A model generated the notes under the pieces. It was not told where the DNA came from and made no database searches. It saw nothing but the letters and a program-made list of their open reading frames with translations. A DNA stretch of 64,000 nt from positions 62,001-126,000 of the forward strand of contig NZ_JAJMOY010000007.1 of the NCBI RefSeq assembly GCF_020991415.1, read 5' to 3'. Source of the DNA: Flavobacterium sp. ENC (GTDB lineage Bacteria; Bacteroidota; Bacteroidia; Flavobacteriales; Flavobacteriaceae). Positions 26,579-35,172 of this stretch are shown here, piece after piece. The translations under genes were made by a program, and so were the position numbers. Each line of letters starts with the position of its first letter. Positions within the stretch are counted from its first letter, which is position 1.

Positions 26579-28977
26579 GGTTTCAGATTTTTTAATGTGA
26601 TAGTAAATATAGTCCCTATTTCTTCTTCCGACTCTATTGCGATGGAACCCTGCAATATTTCGATGGCATCCTTTACGATATACAAGCCGATACCCGAACC
26701 TTCTTTTTTGCCTGAAAGCCGAAAAAACATGTCATAAATTTTTTCATGATAGGCCGGCGCGATACCTATTCCGTTATCGGCTATGGTCAGATGAAGACTT
26801 TCATTATCAGCATGACCGGCTATTTTTATGTATCTGCCGGACTCTTCTTTCTTCTGGTATTTGATGGCATTTGAGATCAGATTTTCGAGTATGGTATTAA
26901 AGCGCAGCCGGTCTGTATAAAACGACCGCTGTTGTGTGACCTTAATATCATACTGAATTCCTTTTGCATCTCTTGTGCTTTGAAGTGAATTGACGACCTC
27001 CAGCAGGGTTTCGTTAAGTGAAATTTTTTCCACCCGAAGTCCGGTGCGCTTGTTTCGGGAATAACTTAAAATATTTTTAATAAAGTCATCCAGACGATTG
27101 ATGCTGGAGCGTATCATTTCAGCATGTATAACGGTATCAGCCTCCCGGCTTTCGGTCTCAATAAAGGAGAGCAGCCCCAGAATAGAAGTGAGGGGGGAAC
27201 GTAAATCATGGGAAACACTGTATACAAATTTATCCAGTTCTGAATTGGTTTTGAGCAGTTCCTTATTTCTTTTTTCCAGATTTATTTCGGCTTTGGTGCG
27301 ATCAGTGATATCATTAGAAAGTATTAATCGTGCCCGGGATCCTTCATACATAATATCGTGCGCAATGATTTCAACGGGAAAAACAGAGCCATCTTTTCTG
27401 ATGTGATTCCATTTTCCCCTGTTGTAATTCGATTGGTTAATTTCTGAAGTATCACTGCATTTAAGGAAATTCTTTTTATCATTATTTGGACGTATGTCTA
27501 AAGCAGTCATAGAAAGAAATTCCTCACGGCTATAGCCATAATGTGCCACCGCCATTTTATTGACATCGAGAAATTTAAAAGTAACCAAATCAATAATCCA
27601 CATGGGCATTGGATTGTTATCAAAGAGATACCTGTATTTTTTTTCGCTTTTCTTCAGCTGTTTTTGTGCGAGTTTCATTTCAGTAATGTCAACTAGTACA
27701 ATTACGGCACCTGTGATCTGACCTTTTGCATTGCGAAAAGGAACAGGGTAGGGCAGGACATTGCGTTTTTCTCCATTGGGGCGCTGGATGATGATTTCTT
27801 TTCTGAAGTTTGCCTCCTCTTCGGTAAGTGCTGCCGCAAGCGAGCATAAACTCCCGGGCTCATGATTTTTTTTAGCAGCGTTCATATTCCACGAATCCGA
27901 CCACATGTCTTTTCCGATCTGTGGTTCTTTTCCCCATAATGCTACTGCAGCTTTATTATAGATGGTTATTTGTCCTTCCCCATCACAGGAATAGGTGGCA
28001 ACCGGTAATTTGTGGATTAGGTCCCGGTACATTTTCTCCCGTTCCTCAATTTTTTTGCGGGATACTACCTGCTCTGTCACGTCGTTGGCAAAGACAAGAA
28101 TACCATCAATATTGTTGTTGATATCCCTGTTGGCCTGATAGATGAAATTTAAGTAAGCGTCTGTTAATTTTCCGTTTCCGTCGCGATCCAGTTTTATGAG
28201 CATCTCGTTGGCTGAAAAAGTTTCGCCTGTTTTATAGACGGTGTCCAAAATTTCAAAAATTCCCTGCGATTCCAGTTCCGGCAATACTTCTTTGACTGTT
28301 TTGCCTATAATATCTCTTTTGTCGATTAATTGCAAATAGAGTTCATTGGCCAATTCGAAGATATAATCGGGACCTTTTAAAATTCCCATACAGGAAGGTG
28401 CCTGAGAGAATAAATTATAGAATCGCTGCCTTTCAATTTTATAAGCTTTTTCTATTTTTTTTTCATTGGTGGTATCCCGGCCGATAAAGTAGCATCGGTT
28501 TTTTGTACCATCCCATACCGCCGACCATTGCAGGTAAACAATAGTGCCGTTGCTGTGCAGAAACCTTTTTTCAAATATAGGTAACTGCGGTCCGTTTTTT
28601 CCACTGAAATCTTCCTGTGTGCTACTTTCTTTATCTTCATGAAACAGGAGATCGATGTATTTTTTGCCGATTAATGCTTCGCGCTGAATTCCTAAAATAC
28701 GTTCAGAGGCTTTATTCACCCATACAAACTTTCCTTCTTCGTCGCAGGAGCAAATCAGATCCATTGAAAAATCCAGGATTTTGCGAAGATCCTCTAAGGA
28801 CTCCTGTGATGAATTGACTGTAGTATCTGTTTTTTCTTTTGCCTGTCGGCCTGCTTCATATTCTTTTCCGGAACGAACAGTTTCTGCGGTACAATTGATG
28901 TTGCCGGTCTTCAGCTCACGTTGAATCGCCGTACTATCGGCAGGGTTCTGCTCAGCAGTTTCTATTTTTGTTTTCAT
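26575..28977 (-). CDS. Multi-PAS sensor histidine kinase
   Basis: An 800-residue cytoplasmic kinase. There are four PAS/PAC modules at about 66-175, 188-305, 312-432 and 442-560 (for example GKFVWVNKASERILG, GQITIYNKAAVALWG, FKFLDVNKMAVAHYG). A dimerisation helix follows with the H-box SVSHDLRSPLTSILG (H590), then the ATPase with the N-box NLISNAIKYQ, G1 DNGIGIAP and G2 GSGIGLYIVKD. There are no membrane segments, so signals are internal, such as redox, light or small ligands. It lies between the LytTR regulator (51 nt upstream) and the receiver (4-nt overlap). Either could be its target. Confidence 0.93.
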   Translation of the reverse strand: MKTKIETAEQNPADSTAIQRELKTGNINCTAETVRSGKEYEAGRQAKEKTDTTVNSSQESLEDLRKILDFSMDLICSCDEEGKFVWVNKASERILGIQREALIGKKYIDLLFHEDKESSTQEDFSGKNGPQLPIFEKRFLHSNGTIVYLQWSAVWDGTKNRCYFIGRDTTNEKKIEKAYKIERQRFYNLFSQAPSCMGILKGPDYIFELANELYLQLIDKRDIIGKTVKEVLPELESQGIFEILDTVYKTGETFSANEMLIKLDRDGNGKLTDAYLNFIYQANRDINNNIDGILVFANDVTEQVVSRKKIEEREKMYRDLIHKLPVATYSCDGEGQITIYNKAAVALWGKEPQIGKDMWSDSWNMNAAKKNHEPGSLCSLAAALTEEEANFRKEIIIQRPNGEKRNVLPYPVPFRNAKGQITGAVIVLVDITEMKLAQKQLKKSEKKYRYLFDNNPMPMWIIDLVTFKFLDVNKMAVAHYGYSREEFLSMTALDIRPNNDKKNFLKCSDTSEINQSNYNRGKWNHIRKDGSVFPVEIIAHDIMYEGSRARLILSNDITDRTKAEINLEKRNKELLKTNSELDKFVYSVSHDLRSPLTSILGLLSFIETESREADTVIHAEMIRSSINRLDDFIKNILSYSRNKRTGLRVEKISLNETLLEVVNSLQSTRDAKGIQYDIKVTQQRSFYTDRLRFNTILENLISNAIKYQKKEESGRYIKIAGHADNESLHLTIADNGIGIAPAYHEKIYDMFFRLSGKKEGSGIGLYIVKDAIEILQGSIAIESEEEIGTIFTITLKNLKP

Positions 28978-29028
28978 AGCGATTAGTCTGTTAGTAATTG
29001 AAATTTACTCAAAACAGGAAGCTGTTTG

Positions 29029-29790
29029 TTATTCTTTTAGTTTAATAAATTTGTTAAAATCCTCTTGTCGTCTTTTGGCCACCGGCAAAATTGCGCCGTT
29101 GGAAAATTCACAGAAATAGCCGTCTTTTTTTGAAATTTTAACGATGTGACGAAGATTGATGATATAGGAATGATGTATTCTGAAAAAATAGTTGTGGTCT
29201 AATACCGTACTGTATTCGCCCAGATTCCTGCTGGACATGATCCGGGTGCCGTTAAGAAGGACAAAAACAGTATATTTTCCATCTGCTTTGCAAAAAATAA
29301 TATCTGAGGTACGTATTAACTCTATTTTTTCTAAGAACGCAACGGCTACATAATCATTGGATTGACTGGCAGAATTCAGGATATTGATGCTGTTGATTTT
29401 GTGATTCTGATAAGAGCGTTCCATTTCTCTTCTTTTGATTACTTTGTAAATGGCTAAAATAATCGCGTTAAAATCAATAGGTTTCAGTAAAAAATCAATG
29501 GCATTGTGCTTGAATGCCAGCATGGCGCACTCTTTATGCGCTGATAAAAATACGAGTTTGGGTATACTGAATTCTAACTGCTCCAGCATTTCAAAAAAAG
29601 AATTGTCTTCCAGTACAATATCCAGGAAAATAAGATCCGGTTTTTTTGATTTAATGAGCATGGTTCCATTACGTATACCCTCTGCCTCACCGATTATTTC
29701 TATAATCATAGCATTCTCCTCTTCAAATTTTTTCAGAACCTGCAGCGTCTCTTTTTCCCCGGATATGATTATGGCATTAATAGGATTCAT
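29029..29790 (-). CDS. LytTR-family response regulator
   Basis: A 253-residue protein. The receiver domain (1-120) has phospho-acceptor D57 in LIFLDIVLED, Ser in VFLSA and Lys in LLKPIDF. The acidic pair that binds magnesium is partly lost: the usual DDE is SGE (residues 10-12). The LytTR DNA-binding domain covers about 150-250 (FCKADGKYTVFVL, NLGEYSTVL, FFRIHHSYIINLRHIVKI, LPVAKRRQEDF). It lies 51 nt upstream of the multi-PAS kinase, so the three genes LytTR, kinase and receiver form one signalling operon. Confidence 0.9.
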   Translation of the reverse strand: MNPINAIIISGEKETLQVLKKFEEENAMIIEIIGEAEGIRNGTMLIKSKKPDLIFLDIVLEDNSFFEMLEQLEFSIPKLVFLSAHKECAMLAFKHNAIDFLLKPIDFNAIILAIYKVIKRREMERSYQNHKINSINILNSASQSNDYVAVAFLEKIELIRTSDIIFCKADGKYTVFVLLNGTRIMSSRNLGEYSTVLDHNYFFRIHHSYIINLRHIVKISKKDGYFCEFSNGAILPVAKRRQEDFNKFIKLKE

Positions 29791-30214
29791 AAGCTTGTTT
29801 TGAAGATTTCGAAATTCAAACGGTATACTACTAATGTAGGATACTTTTTAAACGGTTGATTTGTATGGTTTTAATGTATTTATAAATTATAAATCACAAA
29901 ATTTAAATTACAGCAATACTTTTATTTTGACAGGCAAAATCCGACGGAAAGTAATAAATGTGCTTAAATGGGTATAAGTGGTACTAAAATGGCTGTAGTC
30001 GTGCATTCAAATATAGGATTCTACATACAGATCCATTTATATAATTCACTTTAATTGTTATAAATTTAAGGTTATAAGGAATTGAAAATTAGTTGTTTAT
30101 CTTGTGTTTTTAGGGCTTAAGTTTTCAATTTTCCCGAATCAGACCGAATGAAAGCAGGTAAGCTGGTTGTAGTAACAATTTGCCGGGGAGCCTAATATTA
30201 GGACATTAAAAAAT

Positions 30215-30282
30215 TAAAATGGAAAACCCGTCTGTACTTTGCAGTACGAGACGGGCGTCCATAAACATAATCTTCCATTTTA
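30215..30282. repeat. Nested inverted repeat, possible structured RNA or mobile-element end
   Basis: Outer arms TAAAATGGAA (30215-30224) and TTCCATTTTA (30273-30282) match exactly. Inside, CCCGTCTGTACT (30227-30238) pairs with AGTACGAGACGGG (30243-30255) with one bulged base. The nested fold has a G+C-rich core in an AT-rich spacer. No gene encodes it; its role is unknown. Confidence 0.55.
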
Positions 30283-30668
30283 TGTCTACTAAAAATCCTT
30301 AACAGCGGGGCATTCCGGGGACAGCACCACTTCTATTTTTTTACAATACTAATCATTTTAAGATACTGCAGCGAATTGCAATATTCAGAGTAAAGGGGTA
30401 TAAGCTTAAATTTGAACAGAGCGTTCTAATGCCGCATGTAAAGGTGAACCTTTGAGGCTGTAAATCCTTACACTGGCGTAGTTTTTTACTTATATAATTA
30501 CCATTAGTAATAACGTCGCTATTATATACAATAACGGGAAGAAAGGAAAGTTAATTTTCGTAATTGGGTTATTAGGAACCAAATATTAAAAATGCACTGA
30601 AAATATTTTGGCAGAAAAACGGAACATCAAGCGATTTTATAAATGATTCGTTTTTGGTAAAAGTAAGT

Positions 30669-30700
30669 AAAAGGGTTGTTCTGATTGGGACAACCCTTTT
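30669..30700 (-). terminator. Terminator of the caspase operon
   Basis: AAAAGGGTTGT and ACAACCCTTTT form a perfect 11-bp stem with a 10-nt loop and T runs on both sides. It lies about 105 nt after the stop of the 30806 gene. Confidence 0.75.
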
Positions 30701-30805
30701 ATTGTGTTTTTTTATTTGACTGTCTATAAATATTTGCAATGAAGAAAGTGACAGATGAATTCTGGGGTAACGTTTCCCGATAACAGGCCACAAAAGGTTT
30801 TGATG

Positions 30806-32227
30806 TTATTTGAGATTCATTTTTTTGTAGATGTCATCGTATTTTTGATAGTTTCGAAGAATAGTGGTAGGCGGGAGATTAAATTTATTGGCGATCTCAG
30901 ATACGTTGCCGACACTGTTTACGGCCTCGGTAAACCGTGAACTATCTTCCGGGGTATCCGTCAGGTTATTTCCCAAAAGGATATTTAGGCGTTCTTCCTT
31001 GAACGTTTCGGGTGTGGTACGGACTGAATTGACAATCAGTTTTTTTACTTTGGCGATTGCATTGTCTTTCAGGCTTGTCCCATAATATTTTGATTTTTGC
31101 AACAGGTCCTTATACAAGTCTGCCATACGCGAAAGATCTTCTACTTTTGTGAAATTATTCCAGAAGATATCAAAATTCAGGCTGTCTACGACACGGTCCA
31201 TGATGGAACCGGGTTTGAACTCCATTTTTTTTCCGATCGTTACCATACACTTGGCCATGATAGCCGAGATGATGGGTAATTCGTCTGAATTGATCTGCTT
31301 CTCATTATCTGTCAGGGCTTTCAGCATGGCGATATCGGGCAGTTCCAGCAGGGGTGCATTCGCAAATTCAATGTCGTCCTGCTCATTTCCCGTAACCAGG
31401 TGAAGGATCTGTATAAGGGCCACCAGATAGGGATGGTTTTTTATAGCAGATCGGTCTGAAGGGGTCAGCAATTTATAGTTATTGTAGTCTTTGTAGGCAT
31501 ACTGGATTTTGTCGAGCAGCAGGTATTGGTTTTCACCTCTGGTAAATCCGAATTTGTTGTCATAGTAGAAAAAACTGTTGCAAAAATCAGGTTCCTGCTT
31601 GTAACGCAATAAAAACTGGGTTTGATACTCGTTATAAATGTAAAAGGGAAAAATCCTGCGTTTTCCTTTTTTTCTGTACTTAAGAAAATACAGGCCCTTT
31701 TTGAGCCGGGCAGAAAAAATAACAACTGCAGCTTCGGGATCTACAAAGGAATTGTCGTCGTCGAAACGGATATTTAATTTTCCTTTTGGATCGAACAGGG
31801 AAAAATTTTCAACAAGATCGGTAATTATTTCCTCTTTATACGGGGCATCTTTGTCAAAGGCAGCTGCAAAAAAAAAGAAATTTGGAATCTTATCCGGATC
31901 GCCTGAGGTACATTTTCGGCTCCATATTTCGGCAGGCACTGAAAAATATTCATGGGTGGTCGCAAAATCCATACTCGGTGAGGTCATCGGGTAATGGTAA
32001 TCCAGAACAAAATGTTCGTCCTGAGTGACCGTAAGGAAGTATTCCTCGAAGTAGTCGATAAAAGAAGCTTTGAGCTGGTAAATTCCTTTGTACAATGTAA
32101 GTTCAAGGTCCTGCGTTTCCTGCTCCACTATTTTATTCAGGCTGCCGTCCACGAGTACGAGCTGCAATCCGTCCAGGCACTGTCTGAAAGAAATACGGAT
32201 GGTATATTTAGTATCAGAATCGTTCAT
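30806..32227 (-). CDS. Unknown protein of the caspase operon, beta domain plus HTH-like tail
   Basis: A 473-residue protein without signal peptide or membrane segments, so cytoplasmic. Residues 1-80 are a small beta domain (LQLVLVDGSLNKIVEQ, LELTLYKGIYQLKASF). The middle 85-420 is alpha/beta and shows no motif I recognise; it is rich in aromatics (FFFFAAAF, FYIYNEYQTQFL). The last 45 residues (NVSEIANKFNLPPTTILRNY) look like a helix-turn-helix. Its start overlaps the caspase stop by 14 nt, showing tight translational coupling. KGIYQLK at 47-53 matches KGFHQLK near the C-terminus of the caspase, so the two proteins may share a small interaction domain. Function unknown; it could be a regulator or the target of the peptidase. 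Confidence 0.75.
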   Translation of the reverse strand: MNDSDTKYTIRISFRQCLDGLQLVLVDGSLNKIVEQETQDLELTLYKGIYQLKASFIDYFEEYFLTVTQDEHFVLDYHYPMTSPSMDFATTHEYFSVPAEIWSRKCTSGDPDKIPNFFFFAAAFDKDAPYKEEIITDLVENFSLFDPKGKLNIRFDDDNSFVDPEAAVVIFSARLKKGLYFLKYRKKGKRRIFPFYIYNEYQTQFLLRYKQEPDFCNSFFYYDNKFGFTRGENQYLLLDKIQYAYKDYNNYKLLTPSDRSAIKNHPYLVALIQILHLVTGNEQDDIEFANAPLLELPDIAMLKALTDNEKQINSDELPIISAIMAKCMVTIGKKMEFKPGSIMDRVVDSLNFDIFWNNFTKVEDLSRMADLYKDLLQKSKYYGTSLKDNAIAKVKKLIVNSVRTTPETFKEERLNILLGNNLTDTPEDSSRFTEAVNSVGNVSEIANKFNLPPTTILRNYQKYDDIYKKMNLK

Positions 32228-33260
32228 AACTGATTGTTTTTGGAGAATAATTGATAAATGTTTTAGGCGGTACCGTTGTATCGAGGTTGTCCTTTAACTG
32301 GTGGAAACCTTTGGCCAGCTGGGGTAGTTTCAAAACCTGTCCGACGACCACGTCACCCTGCCAGACACTTTCGAAATCCGGACCGTAGAGCGTGATATTG
32401 GAATTGCGTTCAAAAGTAATTTCACAATTAAATTCCGGTAATATCACGGGAACAGTACAGATCAGGATCTGATCTCCGCCATTTAATGTATCGGCTGCAG
32501 CGTCCTGTGTTTTTTTGAATTTTTCGGCATGGCTTTTAAAATTGTTGCGGATATGGTCTTTAAGTGCCAGTGCGGTAATTTGCCCGGTGCCGTCACTGTC
32601 TGCATCACCGTTCAGGCTGTCAATAAGAAAGGTGGTAAAGGCCCCCCTTTTTTTGTCAGACTCTGATTCTTTAGGAAGTCCGGCAGTTTCTGCGTCAGGT
32701 GAATTGTTTTCAGTTACCGGATCCAGTATCACCTCATAGCTCAGTTTGCCGTAAGCAGTAGAATTACAAATGAGTACTCTGGGGTTCCTGTTGCCAATGG
32801 GAAGGTTCCAGGAGCCGGCGGGAGAATTGCCTTTAATGAGGGTATCATGTTCGCGGCAGCAATCGAAGAAAATCAGTACCTCGTCAAACGCACCTGCATT
32901 GGTAAACCAGGTGCGGTAGTCCAGGCCTGAAATGCAATGGTTGATCAGTGCCGGCCAAAGGCGAAGACAAAGTGCCGTATTGTCGAAAGTGACGCCTATA
33001 CCATGTCCGGAGAAATAAAAATACAGCCTGTTTGTTTCGTTGTTGTTTCTGGCAACCCGGTTGATCTTATCGATGGCTATGTCAATTTCGGGACCACTCA
33101 CCAGCATGTCTTCACTGTTGGATACAAACAGTTTGAGGTTGTCCTTTTGCACACCTCCCTTTGTTTCCAGCCAGTCTGCAAAAGCCTTAGCATCTGCTAC
33201 GGCACCCGAAAGCGGTTTTTTCTCATAGTGGTCGATTCCTATTACGATAGCATAATTCAT
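32214..33260 (-). CDS. Caspase-like peptidase (clan CD, C14 family)
   Basis: A 348-residue cytoplasmic protein. Residues 1-255 are a caspase-type domain: AIVIGIDHY strand, ADAKAFADWL helix, the catalytic His86 in YFYFSGHG and the catalytic Cys in FFDCCRE (residues 134-135; the second Cys aligns with the nucleophile of metacaspase DCCHS motifs). The residue after it is Arg, not His-Ser. The C-terminal 80 residues form a beta domain (ITFERNSNITLYG, KGFHQLK) not found in plain caspases. The gene lies 2 nt after the hydrolase gene and overlaps the next gene, so all three are made together. Bacterial caspases act in protease-based conflict, cell-death and effector-processing systems; here the substrate is unknown. 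Confidence 0.88.
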   Translation of the reverse strand: MNYAIVIGIDHYEKKPLSGAVADAKAFADWLETKGGVQKDNLKLFVSNSEDMLVSGPEIDIAIDKINRVARNNNETNRLYFYFSGHGIGVTFDNTALCLRLWPALINHCISGLDYRTWFTNAGAFDEVLIFFDCCREHDTLIKGNSPAGSWNLPIGNRNPRVLICNSTAYGKLSYEVILDPVTENNSPDAETAGLPKESESDKKRGAFTTFLIDSLNGDADSDGTGQITALALKDHIRNNFKSHAEKFKKTQDAAADTLNGGDQILICTVPVILPEFNCEITFERNSNITLYGPDFESVWQGDVVVGQVLKLPQLAKGFHQLKDNLDTTVPPKTFINYSPKTISYERF

Positions 33261-33262
33261 GA

Positions 33263-34708
33263 TTACACAATATTGATAGTGGAAAGTATGGATTTTAACG
33301 TGGCACTGTTGTTGTCAAAATCGCCATGACGGAGCGAATCGGTCCACATGCTGTTGTCTGCATTTTCAATATCCTTTGAAAGTGCCAGTTTGTTGCTTGT
33401 AATAAAGCTATTGATGATTTCCAGTTCTTCAAATTTAGCATAACGCCCTTCGGCTTTAAACTGTTCGTGCAAGCCCATTATTTTGGCATCTGTTTCGTCC
33501 TCAAACAAGCCGGATACAAGATAGAGCAGGGAGTAGGTGTAGAGGTATTTTACACAGAAATCTTTTTTCTCATACTGTTCCTGCATCGTAAACATCTTGA
33601 ACTTTTTAAAGACCCCGTTTTCTTTTGCAGGAATCCCTTTTTCGATAAACAGGTCAGTCCTGCAGGCAGGCGCCAGAAAAACGACATTGTTGTATTTTAG
33701 CTCTTTGAAGTTTTCGGAGGTTGCGGCAAGCATATTACAGATTGCGATAGAGCCCGCACTGTGTCCCACCAGTTCGATCGTGAATTTTTTACCGGCAGTT
33801 TGTCTTTTTTGGTAATGAGCTTCCAGGAGCTTAAGAAAATAGGTTCCGGCATGTAAATCATCACCGGACAGTCCTTCGTTATCTGCAAACATTTGTTGGG
33901 CCTTTTCTTTCATTTCAGACCAGCCCCATTTGCCGATGCGGTCGATATATAGCTTCCTGAAAGTTTCTTCTACAACGGTAGGGTAGAAATCATGATGGGT
34001 CTCCTTTGCGTAACGTTTAAGAACGGCAAATGCAATTTTGGCTACAAGCGTTCCGATCGTCAGTAACAATCCCCTTGAATCGCCGGCATCAGGATCAGCT
34101 GCTACTTCGATTTCTTCTGCTGCCATTTCACCTTCTGCCCGGATCATATCATCGCTATCTTTTTTAAGATCGGCAAAAAAGCCTATTTCATCTTCTTCAT
34201 CAAATAGAATGCTTCCGCCTCTGCTGCCCTGGTCTGCGCTATCTTTAAGCTGATCATTTAATTCGGCAAACGGATATTCTTTTAGCTTTTCGGTTTCTAT
34301 AGTGGCAGTGTCCAGTGTTTCGCCGCCACCGCGGGAATCGATACCTAATTTTTTGCCGACAAGTTTGATGACAAAGTTCAGTACTTTCTGGAATTGGCCC
34401 TCTGTGCTCTTTGAACTGAGGTTTTCGACTATGGTTTCCCAAAGTCCTGTTTCCCAGACGAAAGTTACCGCATGTGTTTTCGAAGGAGCATCTGCGAAAC
34501 TGGTACGCATCACCTCGGCAGATCCCATTCCGCTGGTTTCACTGACAAGTCCGCCGTGAAAATAAACGAGCAATCTTTCGATGTCGTTTTCCTCCAGGTA
34601 TTGGAACAGGTTCTCTACATCGGAAGGAGAACTGTCATAGTGCCCGGATTTTTTAAATGTTCCGCCCTCTCCGACGTTGATGTAATAGATTTTTGCAAGA
34701 TTTGTCAT
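33263..34708 (-). CDS. Alpha/beta hydrolase of the caspase operon
   Basis: A 481-residue cytoplasmic protein from the ATG at 34708 (MTNLAKIYYINVGEGG). A longer start at 34807 would add 33 residues of unlike composition and was rejected. LLVYFHGG at residues 46-53 fits the oxyanion region and VGHSAGS (314-320) is the lipase/esterase elbow with nucleophile Ser317. An acidic insert (about 160-215) and a helical part separate the two halves, making the protein longer than a simple hydrolase. There is no signal peptide. It is the first gene of the operon, 2 nt before the caspase. Possible roles are a lipase or esterase effector cut or released by the caspase, or a regulator of it. Substrate unknown. 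Confidence 0.82.
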   Translation of the reverse strand: MTNLAKIYYINVGEGGTFKKSGHYDSSPSDVENLFQYLEENDIERLLVYFHGGLVSETSGMGSAEVMRTSFADAPSKTHAVTFVWETGLWETIVENLSSKSTEGQFQKVLNFVIKLVGKKLGIDSRGGGETLDTATIETEKLKEYPFAELNDQLKDSADQGSRGGSILFDEEDEIGFFADLKKDSDDMIRAEGEMAAEEIEVAADPDAGDSRGLLLTIGTLVAKIAFAVLKRYAKETHHDFYPTVVEETFRKLYIDRIGKWGWSEMKEKAQQMFADNEGLSGDDLHAGTYFLKLLEAHYQKRQTAGKKFTIELVGHSAGSIAICNMLAATSENFKELKYNNVVFLAPACRTDLFIEKGIPAKENGVFKKFKMFTMQEQYEKKDFCVKYLYTYSLLYLVSGLFEDETDAKIMGLHEQFKAEGRYAKFEELEIINSFITSNKLALSKDIENADNSMWTDSLRHGDFDNNSATLKSILSTINIV

Positions 34709-35172
34709 TGGATTATGGTTGTTTTTGGTTGTTAATCGAATAGAGGTGCTTAGGGTATGGCGAGAAAAGGATGTACTTCCAGTCTGAACATCATGAAAAA
34801 GCGGCACCTGTTTACTTTAATTTTTACACCTGTTTTCTTAGAGAATAAAGGTGTTCCGTCTTACCCTTATTTTGGATAATAGCAGGTCAGATTTTATTAT
34901 CGGATAGCTGTTTTAAAAGTTTTATCTCAACAGTTTAGTAATCAGCGTTTTATTTTGGATAATAAAATAAAAAGTAAATTTAAAAATAAAAAGGGGAGTA
35001 GTAACGGGTAAAAACACCTGATTATTTTAGGGGAAAATCGCCTTATTTTTTATGCAAAAAAATACTTTTTATTTTATATCGCCACATTTTTCAGTACGCT
35101 TATAAAGTTCAGAATCATTATTTTATTCTAAATTTGAAAGACATTTCCCCATTAATAAGAGAACATCCCCAT
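34709..35172. other. Divergent intergenic region between caspase operon and GlxA-type regulator
   Basis: About 460 nt, with AT-rich tracts such as AATAAAATAAAAAG near 34961-34990 and a plus-strand -7 box at 35129. I found no clear minus-strand promoter. Confidence 0.5.
35129..35136 (+). promoter_or_regulatory. -7 box of the GlxA-type regulator
   Basis: TAAATTTG matches TAnnTTTG and ends 36 nt before the ATG at 35173. The -33 element is weak. A TTG at 35134 that gives a longer frame lies in this box and is not a start. Confidence 0.5.

Larger units (their letters stand above)
29791..30805. other. One-kilobase intergenic region
   Basis: AT-rich and without supported genes. It holds a structured inverted repeat at 30215-30282, a small palindrome AAAGGTGAACCTTT at about 30440, and a terminator at 30669-30700 (the first and last listed separately). 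A frame at 30572-30793 overlaps the terminator and was rejected. Confidence 0.5.

Noticed and set aside
30572..30793. Minus-strand frame of 73 codons downstream of the caspase operon
   Set aside because: It runs through the terminator at 30669-30700 and has no recognisable features.
34709..34807. N-terminal extension of the hydrolase gene
   Set aside because: The added 33 residues are Ser/Thr/His-rich and unlike the rest; an ATG at 34708 starts a normal strand.
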